A stretch of 64,000 nucleotides of DNA from Silvimonas terrae (GTDB lineage: Bacteria; Pseudomonadota; Gammaproteobacteria; Burkholderiales; Chitinibacteraceae), in the NCBI RefSeq assembly GCF_014202765.1, contig NZ_JACHHN010000001.1, positions 394,118-458,117 on the forward strand. The letters run 5' to 3'. A program made the position numbers and the translations under genes. Below are positions 26,146-35,160 of the stretch, one piece after another; within the stretch, counting starts at the first letter, position 1; each line of letters starts with the position of its first letter. The notes below the pieces were generated by a model. It was not told the DNA's origin. It saw nothing but the letters and a program-made list of their open reading frames with translations, and did not search any database.

Positions 26146-28479
26146 ATGTCTATCCAGAACCGCATTCTTCTATGGGTCGGCGGCCTTGTTGTTGCCGGCT
26201 TTCTTATCGCCTGGGGCCTGATTGCTGGTCTGGGCCTGACCAGTACCGGTGCCATTGCCGGTATCACTGTGGTGGTCTTGCTGGCCGTGCTGGGCGGCAT
26301 CTGGGCTGCTGTGGGGCTGACCCTCAAACCACTGCACCGTCTGCGCACCACGCTGACCACGCTCGTGGAAAAAGGGGGTGATCTCAATACCCGCGTAGAC
26401 GCTTCCGGCGCGCCGGAACTGGCGGATATTGCCAACGCCTTCAATCATTTTGTGTCTGATCTGCAAGTCACCTTCCGTGAAGTGCAGCGGGATATGGAAA
26501 GCCTTTCGCTGGGCCTGAAAGAACTCACCGGCGTGACCGCGCAACTGGTGAAAGACGCCCACGTGCAGAGCGACTTTGCGGCGGCGTCTGCTGCTGCTGT
26601 GGAAGAAATCACGGTCAGCATCACCCACATTGCCGATAACGCCTCTGATGTTGACGGCAACGTCAAGGAAACCACGCAACTCTCGCGCCAGAGCGCAGAG
26701 GCCGTGTTGCGCGTATCGGACGAAGTCTCCAGCATGGCGCAATCCATGCAGCAACTGGGCAGCACCATGACCGATCTGGGCAAGAACTCCCAGAAGATCG
26801 GCAGCATTGTGGTGGTGATCAAAGACATTGCCGAGCAAACCAATTTGCTGGCGCTGAATGCCGCCATTGAAGCGGCCCGCGCTGGTGAACAAGGCCGCGG
26901 TTTTGCCGTGGTGGCCGATGAAGTGCGCAAGCTGGCTGAACGTACCGCCAACGCCACGGTGGAAATTGCCAGCCTGATCGACTCGGTCAACAAAGAAACC
27001 CGCAAGGCCGTGGACAGCATGGCGGGCACGACCAGCCAGGTGTCTGCCAGCGTAGAAAAAGCCGATGTCGCGCGCGAACATATGCTGCAGATCGGCGCAC
27101 GTATGGATCAGATGGCCGACGTCATCCAGGGTATTGCCGACGCCACGCAAGAACAGACTTCTGCCGCCACCACCATGGCGCAATCGTCCGAACAGATCAA
27201 CGTGATGAGCCAGGCATCTGACTCGGCGCTGCAACAAGCCCGTCGCGCGCTGGAGGGCCTGGACAAACGCGCACGTGATTTGATGGGCGTGGTAGGGCGG
27301 TTCCGCCTGGAAGACATCGAAGTGTTGCACGGCTGGTTTGCCTCCAGCGGCGCCCGCGCCGTGGCAGAAATCAAGCTGCGCCTGAACCAGATGGGCCACC
27401 ACTGGGCCGACATGCATAGCGGCAAAGACGTGCCCGGCATGCTCAAGGCCGCCGTGGAGAAGGGCAAGCTGCCGACGGCGGCGGCATTTGGCGGGGTGAA
27501 GATCCAGAACTGGGCCGGCAAAGGGGTCCTGGCCGATCTGGGTGAAGTGGCCAATGAACAAGGCTGGAACCGCATCTTGCCGGCCGTGCTGGACAAAATG
27601 ATGCAGGCCGACGGCAAGTACGTGGCCGCACCGCTGGGTGTGGCGCGGGTGAACGTGCTGTGGGTCAACGCCAGCCTGGTCAAGCGCGTGGGCGTGACAC
27701 AAGCCCCCACCAGCTGGGATGAATTCTTTGTCGTGTGCGACAAGCTGGTGTCTGCCGGCATTACCCCGCTGGCGCATAGCGAGGTCAAATGGCAAGTGGC
27801 TACCCTGTTTGAATCTGTGGTGCTGGGTCTGTGCGGTGCGCAGTTCTATCTGTCTGCCTTTAGCAAACTGGAAGCGAGTGCGCTAAACGGCCCGCAAATG
27901 GCCCGCGCGCTGGAAACCTTCCGCCGCCTCAAAAAGTATTGCACGCCCGATTCAGTGGGCCGCGAATGGAACCTGGCCACGGCCGACGTCATTAACGGCC
28001 GCGCCGCCATGCAATTGATGGGCGACTGGGTCAAAGGTGAACTGGACGAAGCCAATCGCAAACCGGGTGAAGACTATCTGTTCTGGGCCGCACCATCGGT
28101 CGGTGGCGAATACAGTTTTGCGGCCGATACGCTGACCTTTTTCCGCCAGGATGACCCGGTGCGCCGCAAAGCCCAGCTGGACTTTGTACGCCTGCTGGTC
28201 AGCCACGAAGGTCAGTTGGCCTACAACAAACACAAAGGCAGCATCCCGGCCCGTACCGACGTCGATACCAACAAGCTGGACGCCTACGGCCGCGCATCCT
28301 CCCGCGACTTTAGCAATGCCGCCAGCCGCAACACGCTGGTGCCATCCTGGGCGCATAACATGGCGGTACAGGATGACCAGAAAAAGGCGTTGATCGAAGC
28401 GGTGGCCGAGTTCTGGACCAACGACAATATGACCCCGGCAGAAGGGGCACGCCGTCTGGCGGCAGCGGTGAATCGCTGA
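26146..28479 (+). CDS. Methyl-accepting chemotaxis protein fused to a C-terminal sugar-binding-protein domain
   Basis: 777 residues. Two adjacent transmembrane helices (about 8-31 and 35-59) are separated by only four residues, so there is no periplasmic sensor. A HAMP domain (~58-110) and MCP signalling domain follow, with the conserved tip ([20 protein letters not shown] at 228-247, then [20 protein letters not shown]). From ~393 to 777 the sequence changes to a type-1 extracellular solute-binding fold: [53 protein letters not shown], and [19 protein letters not shown], like glucose-type (GtsA/MalE family) binding proteins. It has no export signal, so the binding domain should be cytoplasmic. 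It would let the receptor sense an internal sugar. No CheR/CheB pentapeptide at the end. Confidence 0.9.
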   Translation: MSIQNRILLWVGGLVVAGFLIAWGLIAGLGLTSTGAIAGITVVVLLAVLGGIWAAVGLTLKPLHRLRTTLTTLVEKGGDLNTRVDASGAPELADIANAFNHFVSDLQVTFREVQRDMESLSLGLKELTGVTAQLVKDAHVQSDFAAASAAAVEEITVSITHIADNASDVDGNVKETTQLSRQSAEAVLRVSDEVSSMAQSMQQLGSTMTDLGKNSQKIGSIVVVIKDIAEQTNLLALNAAIEAARAGEQGRGFAVVADEVRKLAERTANATVEIASLIDSVNKETRKAVDSMAGTTSQVSASVEKADVAREHMLQIGARMDQMADVIQGIADATQEQTSAATTMAQSSEQINVMSQASDSALQQARRALEGLDKRARDLMGVVGRFRLEDIEVLHGWFASSGARAVAEIKLRLNQMGHHWADMHSGKDVPGMLKAAVEKGKLPTAAAFGGVKIQNWAGKGVLADLGEVANEQGWNRILPAVLDKMMQADGKYVAAPLGVARVNVLWVNASLVKRVGVTQAPTSWDEFFVVCDKLVSAGITPLAHSEVKWQVATLFESVVLGLCGAQFYLSAFSKLEASALNGPQMARALETFRRLKKYCTPDSVGREWNLATADVINGRAAMQLMGDWVKGELDEANRKPGEDYLFWAAPSVGGEYSFAADTLTFFRQDDPVRRKAQLDFVRLLVSHEGQLAYNKHKGSIPARTDVDTNKLDAYGRASSRDFSNAASRNTLVPSWAHNMAVQDDQKKALIEAVAEFWTNDNMTPAEGARRLAAAVNR

Positions 28480-28499
28480 GGTTGGGTTTGATGATGTGA

Positions 28500-28528
28500 A
28501 AAAACGGCAGCGTTGGCTGCCGTTTTTT
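28500..28528 (+). terminator. Terminator of the chemoreceptor gene
   Basis: AAAAACGGCAGC/GCTGCCGTTTTT stem with loop GTTG and T run, 20 bases past the stop. Confidence 0.85.
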
Positions 28529-28587
28529 ATTGGGATGCAGATCCCGGTTACGGATGGGGCATTCCTGCGAAGCGGGAGCCCAGTGCC

Positions 28588-28678
28588 GTAGCCCGGATGA
28601 AGCGCGCCCCTTGGCGGGTGCCCCCACCGCTGAATGACAGGGATGGCCGTAGTAGCGGGGAAGCGAGAATCCGGGGTA
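28588..28678. repeat. Degenerate REP-A copy
   Basis: Begins GTAGCCCGGATGAAGCGCG and ends GAAGCGAGAATCCGGGG with an inserted stretch between the two parts; shares the REP-A ends but not the usual length. Confidence 0.55.
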
Positions 28679-28806
28679 GCGATGCCGGCAATCCGTGACA
28701 ACAGGTTTGGTGAATCACCGGCAAGCGTGCACCGCTTCGTCCCCCGGTTTTGCCCCTGACGCGTTATGCTGATGATTACAACTGATATCAGACCCCGCCA
28801 ACCGCC

Positions 28807-29187
28807 ATGTCCATGCCCGACTTCCCTCCACCAGTCCCGCAACCCGCCCGTAAAGACTGGACCGCCCATGCCAGGATGCGTCTGGCTGGCGTGTTGATCC
28901 TGATCTCCGGGGTGCTCGGTGGCGGGCTGATTTACTGGCTGGCAGACGATCCGGTCGATGCCACGGCCGCCATGCAGGGCCGTCAATATACCGCACAGCT
29001 GGAACGCATTGCCGGCACCTCTGGCGTGCTGGTCTCCCGGTTCAACACCTGGCTGGGGCATTTGTGGCACGGTAAGCAACTGGGCATCACCCTGTGCGTG
29101 ATTGCCTTGCTGGTGGCGGCATTCTGTTTCTGGCTGGCCGGCCTGATGGCGGTGGAAGTCCCGGAAGACACACCGACCCGGCGTTAA
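28807..29187 (+). CDS. Small two-helix membrane protein (hypothetical)
   Basis: 126 residues with proline-rich cytoplasmic start (MSMPDFPPPVPQPARKDW), helices at about 24-45 and 96-118, and an intervening ~50-residue loop. No family recognised. It stands alone between a REP copy and a hairpin. Confidence 0.7.
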   Translation: MSMPDFPPPVPQPARKDWTAHARMRLAGVLILISGVLGGGLIYWLADDPVDATAAMQGRQYTAQLERIAGTSGVLVSRFNTWLGHLWHGKQLGITLCVIALLVAAFCFWLAGLMAVEVPEDTPTRR

Positions 29188-29216
29188 GCGGCAGGACTGC
29201 ATTGGGGAAAAAAATA

Positions 29217-29241
29217 CCCCGGTGCAGGGAGGACACCGGGG
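29217..29241. terminator. GC-rich hairpin downstream of the small membrane gene
   Basis: Perfect CCCCGGTG/CACCGGGG stem with nine-base loop. The T run lies on the minus-strand side (seven T), while an A run precedes it on the plus strand; it could work weakly in either direction. Confidence 0.5.
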
Positions 29242-29400
29242 CCTGTCAAATGCTCCAGAATGCGCTGGGGGGATTGCTTGCGCACGTGCTTAATATAAGC
29301 TCTGCATTGGCACTGTAACCCTGTCAGATTCTGCATGACGCGGGCCGCTTGCATTGGCATTACACTCCATCACCATCACGCGGATTTCCGGCTTACCGCC

Positions 29401-30786
29401 ATGCCCATTGATTGCCCCCCTGAGGCACAACATCAGTTTGAAGAAGGCAACCGCCTGCTACAGCAGGGCGACCTGGCCGGCGCGCAGGCGCATTACAAAC
29501 TGGCCCTGGCCATTGCGCCAGAACTGGCCGAAGTCTGGGCCAACCTGGCGCTGTTGCAAGAACGCAAGGGCGAGACCGCAGACGCCATTGGCAGCTACAG
29601 CCGCGCGCTGGCGCTGCAACCCACCAACACGCAGATTTACCTGAATCTGGGCGTCTTGCTGCTCAATCACAAACGCTTTGATGACGCCGAGCTGGCTTTC
29701 AAACAAGCGCTGGAACTCTCTGCGCATTCGGCGCCGACCTGGTCCAGCCTGGGTGTGCTGTGGGCGTGCCGGAAGCGGGAAGACGAAGCCGAGGCTTGCT
29801 ATCGCCGGGCATTGGCGATTGATCCGCATTACGCCCGCGCGCAGTTCAACCTCAGTTACATCCTCATGCGGCAAGGCCGGTTTGAAGAAGGCTGGCAGAC
29901 GCGTGAAGCGCGTTCAGACGACCCGCTGGGCCGCTACTTTACCTTTGCACGCTGGCGGGGCGAGGACCTTGCCGGCAAATCCATCATCATTGGCTTTGAA
30001 GCGGGCTTTGGCGACATGATCCAGTTTGTCCGCTACGCCACGCTGCTCAAAGCCCATGGTGCACAGCGGGTCAGCCTGTTATGCCACCCCCCGCTCAAAA
30101 CCCTGCTGGCGCGAATGCCTACCGTGGATGACGTCTACGGCTACGACGAAGCCGTGCCGCAATCCGGCTGGGATTACTGGTGCCCCCCCATGAGCCTGCC
30201 GCTGCACTTTGGCACCCGGCTCGATAGCATTCCCGCGCAGGTGCCTTACCTGTTTGCCGACGCACTCAAAGCCGCCCAATGGCAAGATCGTCTGGAAAAC
30301 CACCCGGGCCCGCGAGTAGGGCTGGTATGGCAAGGCAACCCGGCGTTTGAGAATGACCGGGATCGTTCTATCCCCGCGCTGGATGTATTGGCCCCCCTGC
30401 TGGGCACACCCGGCATTCACTTTGTCAGTCTGCAAAAGGGTCCGGCCGAGGCGGCACAACATCATGTCCGGATGCCTCAATCCCTGTTCGTGGCCGGCCC
30501 GCAATTACACAACTTTGACGATACCGCCGCGCTGATCGCCAACCTGGATCTGATCATCACCGTAGACTCTGCCGTCGCCCATCTGGCCGGGGCCATGGGC
30601 AAGCCGTGCTGGGTCCTGTTGCCCGATTACCGCCCGGACTGGCGCTGGCTGACCGGGCGTACAGATTCACCCTGGTACCCCACATTGCGCCTGATCCAGC
30701 AAACCACGGCCGGGGACTGGGCCAGCCCGCTGGCCACCGTCGCGCAAGATTTACGCAACTGGCCAAGTAGCCACACAAAGGGATGA
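29401..30786 (+). CDS. TPR protein with glycosyltransferase (GT9/GT41-like) C-terminal domain
   Basis: 461 residues from the ATG at 29401; the longer frame from 29335 lacks support. Three to four TPR units occupy about residues 8-155 (e.g. AEVWANLALLQERKGETADA, and FNLSYILMRQGRFEEGWQTR). The C-terminal part has a UDP-sugar-type donor domain: RVGLVWQGNPAFENDRDRSI, FVSLQKG, and NLDLIITVDSAVAHLAGAMG followed by KPCWVLLPD, as in bacterial TPR-type glycosyltransferases. It likely glycosylates a protein or polysaccharide in the cytoplasm. Followed after 4 bases by the xylanase gene, so probably cotranscribed. Confidence 0.85.
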   Translation: MPIDCPPEAQHQFEEGNRLLQQGDLAGAQAHYKLALAIAPELAEVWANLALLQERKGETADAIGSYSRALALQPTNTQIYLNLGVLLLNHKRFDDAELAFKQALELSAHSAPTWSSLGVLWACRKREDEAEACYRRALAIDPHYARAQFNLSYILMRQGRFEEGWQTREARSDDPLGRYFTFARWRGEDLAGKSIIIGFEAGFGDMIQFVRYATLLKAHGAQRVSLLCHPPLKTLLARMPTVDDVYGYDEAVPQSGWDYWCPPMSLPLHFGTRLDSIPAQVPYLFADALKAAQWQDRLENHPGPRVGLVWQGNPAFENDRDRSIPALDVLAPLLGTPGIHFVSLQKGPAEAAQHHVRMPQSLFVAGPQLHNFDDTAALIANLDLIITVDSAVAHLAGAMGKPCWVLLPDYRPDWRWLTGRTDSPWYPTLRLIQQTTAGDWASPLATVAQDLRNWPSSHTKG

Positions 30787-30790
30787 ATCC

Positions 30791-31879
30791 ATGCATAGCC
30801 GCCTGTACGGCGTTGGTCTGACGATCACCATCTGCATTCTGGCCGCATGTAGCGGCCCCGCCGTCTCCCCGCCTGTGGCTGCCAGTGCCATCCCCACGCC
30901 CTCGCTGGCCAAAGCCTGGCAAGGCCAGTTGCTGATTGGTGCGGCGGTGGATGAAAAGAACATCAAAAGCCAGGGTGAGCTGATTGCCAACCAGTTCAGC
31001 AGCGTCGTGGCGGAAAACGCCATGAAACCCATGGCGACCGAACCGCGTGAAGGCGAATTTCATTTTGAAGCGGCCGACGCCATTGTCCGTTTTGCCCAAA
31101 GCCACGATATGGCCATTCGCGGTCACACGCTGCTCTGGCACCTGCACACGCCAGACTGGATGTGGCAAGGCCGGAACGGCCAGCCCGCAGATCGCAACCT
31201 GGTACTGGCGCGCCTGAAACGGCATATTGAAACCGAAGTAGGGCACTACAAAGGGCAGGTATACGTCTGGGACGTCGTCAACGAGATCATTGATGAGAAA
31301 CAAGCAGACTGCCTGCGTAACGACAAGTGGCACCAGGTGGTCGGCCCGGATTACGTGGATGAGGCCTTCCGCTACGCCCACGCCGCCGACCCCGCAGCGC
31401 GCCTGTTCATCAACGAATACTCCACCACGGAACCGGCCAAGCAACGCTGCCTGATCCGCGTAGTACAAGGCCTGCAAGCACGCGGCGTACCCATTAACGG
31501 CATCGGCCACCAGATGCACATCTCTGTGTTTTATCCGCGCGTAGAAGAGATCGACCAAACCCTGACCGCCTTTGCCCGGCTGGGCCTGGAAAACCAGATC
31601 ACGGAAATCGACATGAGCTTGTACAAGTGGAAAGACAACCGCCTGTACGACACCCGCGAGAACCTGCTGGCCCTGCAAGCCCGCCGCTATGGCGACATCA
31701 TGCGCATGATCCACAACCACCCGGACGTCACCGCCGTAACGTGGTGGGGCGTCACGGATGCCAGCACCTGGCTCAATCAGGATGCCCCGGCCGATCACCA
31801 TGACCAGCCGCTGCTGTTCGATGCCCAAGGCCAACCCAAAGGCGCGTTCTGGGCGGTGTTCAACGCGGCCCGGCGGTAA
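30791..31879 (+). CDS. GH10 endo-1,4-beta-xylanase, predicted lipoprotein
   Basis: 362 residues. Signal peptide with lipobox ILAAC (C20), then a Ser/Pro/Ala linker. GH10 barrel: acid/base E165 in VYVWDVVNEIID and nucleophile E272 in NQITEIDMSLYKW; conserved GHTLLWH and TWWGVTD motifs. It would cut xylan at the cell surface and point to a plant-matter lifestyle. No carbohydrate-binding module. Ribosome site AAAGGGATG upstream. Its coupling with a TPR glycosyltransferase is unexpected. Confidence 0.95.
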   Translation: MHSRLYGVGLTITICILAACSGPAVSPPVAASAIPTPSLAKAWQGQLLIGAAVDEKNIKSQGELIANQFSSVVAENAMKPMATEPREGEFHFEAADAIVRFAQSHDMAIRGHTLLWHLHTPDWMWQGRNGQPADRNLVLARLKRHIETEVGHYKGQVYVWDVVNEIIDEKQADCLRNDKWHQVVGPDYVDEAFRYAHAADPAARLFINEYSTTEPAKQRCLIRVVQGLQARGVPINGIGHQMHISVFYPRVEEIDQTLTAFARLGLENQITEIDMSLYKWKDNRLYDTRENLLALQARRYGDIMRMIHNHPDVTAVTWWGVTDASTWLNQDAPADHHDQPLLFDAQGQPKGAFWAVFNAARR

Positions 31880-31900
31880 CCCGGACTAGCGCTGGGGTAA

Positions 31901-32583
31901 CCGGTGGATTGCGGCGCGAATCCACCCTACAGGGCCCGTAGCCCGGATGAAGCGTAGCGAGAATCCGGGGTTGCCATGCCAGGCAATGGCACATCTGCGC
32001 GTATTACCACCCCGGATTCCCGGCCCCTGGCCTTCATCCGGGCTACGAGGGGTCCGCCTCTTTGGCACTGCCAGCCCGACGGCATATTTACTTAGGCAGC
32101 GCGTAGGGTGGATTCGGAGCGGCAGCGACAATCCACCTGCCCACGGTGGATTGCTGCGCGAATCCACCCTACAGGGCCCGTAGCCCGGATGAAGCGCAGC
32201 GAGAATCCGGGGTTGCCATGCGGGCAATAGCAGATTGGTGCGCATTGCCACCCCGGATTCCCGGCCCCTGGCCTTCATCCGGGCTACGAGGGGTCCGCCT
32301 CTTTGGCACTGCCACCCCGACGGCATATTTACTTAGGCAGCGCGTAGGGTGGATTCGGAGCGGCAGCGACAATCCACCTTGCCGACGGTGGATTGCTGCG
32401 CGAATCCACCCTACAGGGCCCGTAGCCCGGATGAAGCGCAGCGAGAATCCGGGGTTACCATGCGGGCAATAGCAGATTGGTGCGCATTGTCACCCCGGAT
32501 TCCTGGCCCTTGGCCTTCATCCGGGCTACGAGGGGTCCGCCTCTTTGGCACTGCCAGCCCGACGGCATATTTACTTAGGCAGC
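31901..32583. repeat. Tandem array of a 242-bp composite REP unit (about 2.8 copies)
   Basis: The sequence AGGGCCCGTAGCCCGGATGA recurs at 31931, 32173 and 32415, exactly 242 bases apart. Each unit joins a REP-A palindrome (GTAGCCCGGATGAAGC ... CTTCATCCGGGCTACGAGGG), a shared spacer (TTTGGCACTGCCAGCCCGAC, TTTACTTAGGCAGCG) and a REP-B palindrome (GTAGGGTGGATTCGGAGCGG ... GCGCGAATCCACCCTAC). The third unit ends after the spacer at ~32583. No coding sequence is present. Confidence 0.92.
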
Positions 32584-32807
32584 GATTTTTGTCTGTGGCC
32601 AAATATGCGCGTGATTGTGTAAGGCTGGCCCCAGAATCGGATCAACCCGATGTGGAGCATCCCGACTGCCAGGCAATATGGCTCCGCCGCGTTTAACAGC
32701 GCGGCTTGGGTTTAGCAGCCCAGAGCTTGGGTTGATGGCCGCAATCACACTCGGTGTGATCATGCGTCCATCGGCACACTTGGTACGCCCATGTTTTATG
32801 GCGGGCC

Positions 32808-32876
32808 GGGTGGGGAGACCTTCGGGTCTGCCGGTTTCCAAGCCCGGTCTGCTAACCCTATCCGGTTCCGCCACCC
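32808..32876 (+). ncRNA. C4 antisense RNA-like structure
   Basis: Outer stem GGGTGG/CCACCC closes two inner hairpins: GGAGACC TTCG GGTCT and CCGGTTTCCAAGCCCGG, with a CTAACCCTATCCGGTTCCGC tail side. This matches the C4 antisense RNA known from P1/P7/P4 immunity regions, which precedes Ash/Icd-type genes. Identification from memory of the family; Rfam was not run. Confidence 0.55.
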
Positions 32877-32927
32877 CGTTTAGCAGCGGGTTGGCGGAGG
32901 CTAAGACCACGCTTGGGAGTTCAGCCA

Positions 32928-33061
32928 TGTATGCACCTCAAGGCACGCCCGCGCCACCCGCGCGCCAGACCGTTGCCCAAATCTCGCTCGATCCACTCAT
33001 CTCCACCATTTTCACCGTCACCGCCTTCATCTTGCTGTACTACAGCGGAGGCGAATCATGA
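32928..33061 (+). CDS. Small Ash-like membrane peptide downstream of the C4-like RNA
   Basis: 44 residues from the ATG at 32928 with GGGAG upstream: MYAPQGTPAPPARQTVAQIS then one hydrophobic segment (LISTIFTVTAFILLYY) and SGGES. The MYAPQGTP motif following the C4 region is typical of the Ash family attached to P4-like elements. Its stop overlaps the next start (ATGA). Host effect unknown. Confidence 0.55.
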
Positions 33062-33396
33062 TCGCCAGTTTCTCATCAGAACTCACCCTGCTGCGCCGCA
33101 GTTCGCTCTTGCAACAAACCGTGGCGCTCAGCCAGCAACTCACCCTGGATGAAGCCAGCCGGTTACGTCTTTCGCAAAATCTTCAACTGCTGCAAGAACT
33201 GGATAAAACCGTAGAAGAGGTCATTCAAGACCATCTTGGCCAACTATTTGCCACGCAGGCTGCGTTAAACCTGCTGCTGATGTTGCTGGAAGAGTTGGGG
33301 AATATCACGCTGCCCTCCCGTGGTGTGGTCGCCCTGCTGACGCCTTGCCATGATGATCTGGACCATGCCTGCCGGGGCATTGCCGCCTTGTTTTAA
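33058..33396 (+). CDS. Small helical protein, DUF1484-like
   Basis: 112 residues, translationally coupled to the Ash-like gene. Helical and Leu/Gln-rich (LLQELDKTVEEVIQDHLGQL), C-terminus with LLTPCHDDLDHACRGIAALF. This resembles the small DUF1484 proteins found in Ralstonia and Chromobacterium prophage regions; the match is tentative. It ends at a clear terminator. Confidence 0.6.
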   Translation: MIASFSSELTLLRRSSLLQQTVALSQQLTLDEASRLRLSQNLQLLQELDKTVEEVIQDHLGQLFATQAALNLLLMLLEELGNITLPSRGVVALLTPCHDDLDHACRGIAALF

Positions 33397-33433
33397 GCGT
33401 TGTGTCCGGTAAACCGCCACCACTTGCATGAAC

Positions 33434-33469
33434 CGATGGCTCCGCTGTATCAGGGGAGCCGTCGTTTTT
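33434..33469 (+). terminator. Terminator of the Ash-like module
   Basis: CGATGGCTCC/GGAGCCGTCG stem (one G-T pair) followed by TTTTTA. Confidence 0.75.
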
Positions 33470-33673
33470 ATTGCTCGGGCCCACCCTGTTGACCGCGCCA
33501 TTCAAGAATGAGGATGCATACACCCTGAATGGCTGGTCGGTCGCCAGGATATTTCAGCGGTCTCTCTTTTTACGTTCATGGTCTTTGCAGGACCGTGGCA
33601 AAATGCGAGCCATTAGATGGCATAGGGGCGCGAGCAACGCGCAGTGGTTTTACATGGTCGGTGCAGGTTCAGA

Positions 33674-34444
33674 ATGATTGGCATGTTTGATTCCGGGCTA
33701 GGTGGCCTGTCGGTGTGGCGGGCCGTGTCGGCGTTGCGCCCGGAGTTATCGATTTCTTATATTGCCGACCAGGCACTAGCCCCCTACGGTGGCCGCGACC
33801 ACGATCAGATTGTGGACCGCTCACTGCGAATTGGTCGCCACCTGCAAGCCAGCGGGGCAGAACTGCTGGTGGTGGCCTGCAATACCGCAACGGCCGTCGC
33901 GGTGAACCACCTGCGCGCAGACCTGGCCATCCCCGTCGTGGGTGTAGAACCCGCCGTCAAACCCGCTGCGGTGGCCAGCAAAACCAGAAAAGTGGGTCTG
34001 CTGGCCACCAAGGTCACACTGGAAAGCGCCCGCCTGAAAGCGTTGATTGAACGCCATGCCGCAGACGTTGAAGTCATTCTTCAACCGGGCGTGGGCCTGG
34101 TCGAACAAATAGAGGCTGGTGAACTGGAAAGCGACATGACCAGAATGTTGGTCGCCACGGCAATCACGCCATTCTTGAACGCGGGCGTAGATCAGATTGT
34201 GCTGGGGTGTACGCACTACCCGTTTTTGTCCCCCTTGATTCAGCACCTGGCAGGGCCGCAGGTCGAACTGCTTGACCCTGCCACAGCGGTAGCCCGCCGG
34301 GTCTCATCGCTGACTGAACACATTCAGAATACCTCGGGCATCGCCTCATACCAGTTTATGAGCACCGCCCCCAGCCCACGGTCAACGCAGGCCATGCACC
34401 GCATGCTGGGGTTTTCGTTTGCGGTTACGCCACTGCAGCTTTGA
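33674..34444 (+). CDS. murI: Glutamate racemase
   Basis: 256 residues from the ATG at 33674. Motifs IGMFDSGLGGLSVWRA, LVVACNTATAVAV (first catalytic Cys) and VLGCTHYPFLSPLI (second catalytic Cys) are those of MurI. It supplies D-glutamate for peptidoglycan. A core host gene caught between two accessory remnants. Slightly short but complete. Confidence 0.95.
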   Translation: MIGMFDSGLGGLSVWRAVSALRPELSISYIADQALAPYGGRDHDQIVDRSLRIGRHLQASGAELLVVACNTATAVAVNHLRADLAIPVVGVEPAVKPAAVASKTRKVGLLATKVTLESARLKALIERHAADVEVILQPGVGLVEQIEAGELESDMTRMLVATAITPFLNAGVDQIVLGCTHYPFLSPLIQHLAGPQVELLDPATAVARRVSSLTEHIQNTSGIASYQFMSTAPSPRSTQAMHRMLGFSFAVTPLQL

Positions 34445-34625
34445 GCGGGCTGTAACTTTCATTGCGGGTTACGCCGGCCGGCCCGGTGGGCCTTGTCTCT
34501 CTACCGCTCCAAGTCTGTTTGTAGTCGTTGAAGAGTGTAAAAAGTGTTGGGGAAGGGCGCATAACGTCATCCCGCCATGGATCATGGGCCGGTGAGGGTA
34601 ACCTGGGGAGGGGCCAGCAACTTCA

Positions 34626-35160
34626 GTGATCCCAACGTTGTCTCTCAAGCCCCCACGTGGGCCCCCGGATACACGCTATGAAGAGCCAGCCCGCAACGGC
34701 AACGTGAAAACCCAGTGTTGTGGCGACCGTGCCGGCGCGGGCTGGGTGAGCGACGCCCGGCTGCTGAAACGGGCACATACGGTTTATCTCGTTGAAAGCC
34801 CAATCAACGCACTGTCTATTGAGGCCGCTGGCTTGCCGGCAGGAACCTGTGCATACGCACTTCGCGGCGCCGGCAACGTGAGCAGCATTGATTGGTCGTT
34901 CCTCAAGGGGAAACGGGTCGTCATCGCGCTAGACCATACCGATCCGGTCAACGCCAAGACCAGCCAGCGACCGGGTTTGGCTGGGGCGTGGCGTTTGTCT
35001 GAACTACTCACTGCCCTGGGTATCAGCAACCAGTTGGTCGACATGCAAGCCTGGGAGGAAGGCGAAGATATCAACGACGTGCTGCATGCGCACGGCCCTG
35101 AAGAACTCGCCAAACGCCTCAAACTGGTTGAACCTTGGCTTATTCGTGCATTGCCTCCAG
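34626..35160 (+). pseudogene. TOPRIM-type primase fragment of the ssrA island
   Basis: An internal fragment of a phage/P4-like primase: NVKTQCCGDRAGAGWVSD, then a TOPRIM core with HTVYLVESPINALSIEAAGL and VVIALDHTDP (acidic pair D-x-x-D), then GEDINDVLHAHGPEELAKRL. No zinc finger or helicase remains and no proper start is seen. From about residue 178 the frame runs antisense into the truncated NTPase gene, so the open frame to 35258 is an accident. It marks a deletion joining two island genes tail to tail. Confidence 0.7.

Noticed and set aside
26170-27795. 541-residue minus-strand frame over the chemoreceptor
   Set aside because: Shadow from codon bias; His/Gln-rich composition typical of antisense frames.
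31901-32583. Possible CRISPR array or coding repeats
   Set aside because: Regular 242-bp units are near-identical throughout and consist of palindromes; the open frames across them are short and repeat-derived.
34450-34625. Distal attachment site of the ssrA island
   Set aside because: I searched for a copy of the ssrA 3' end (GGTGGGAGTCGAACC) between murI and the primase fragment and found none; it may have been lost in a deletion.
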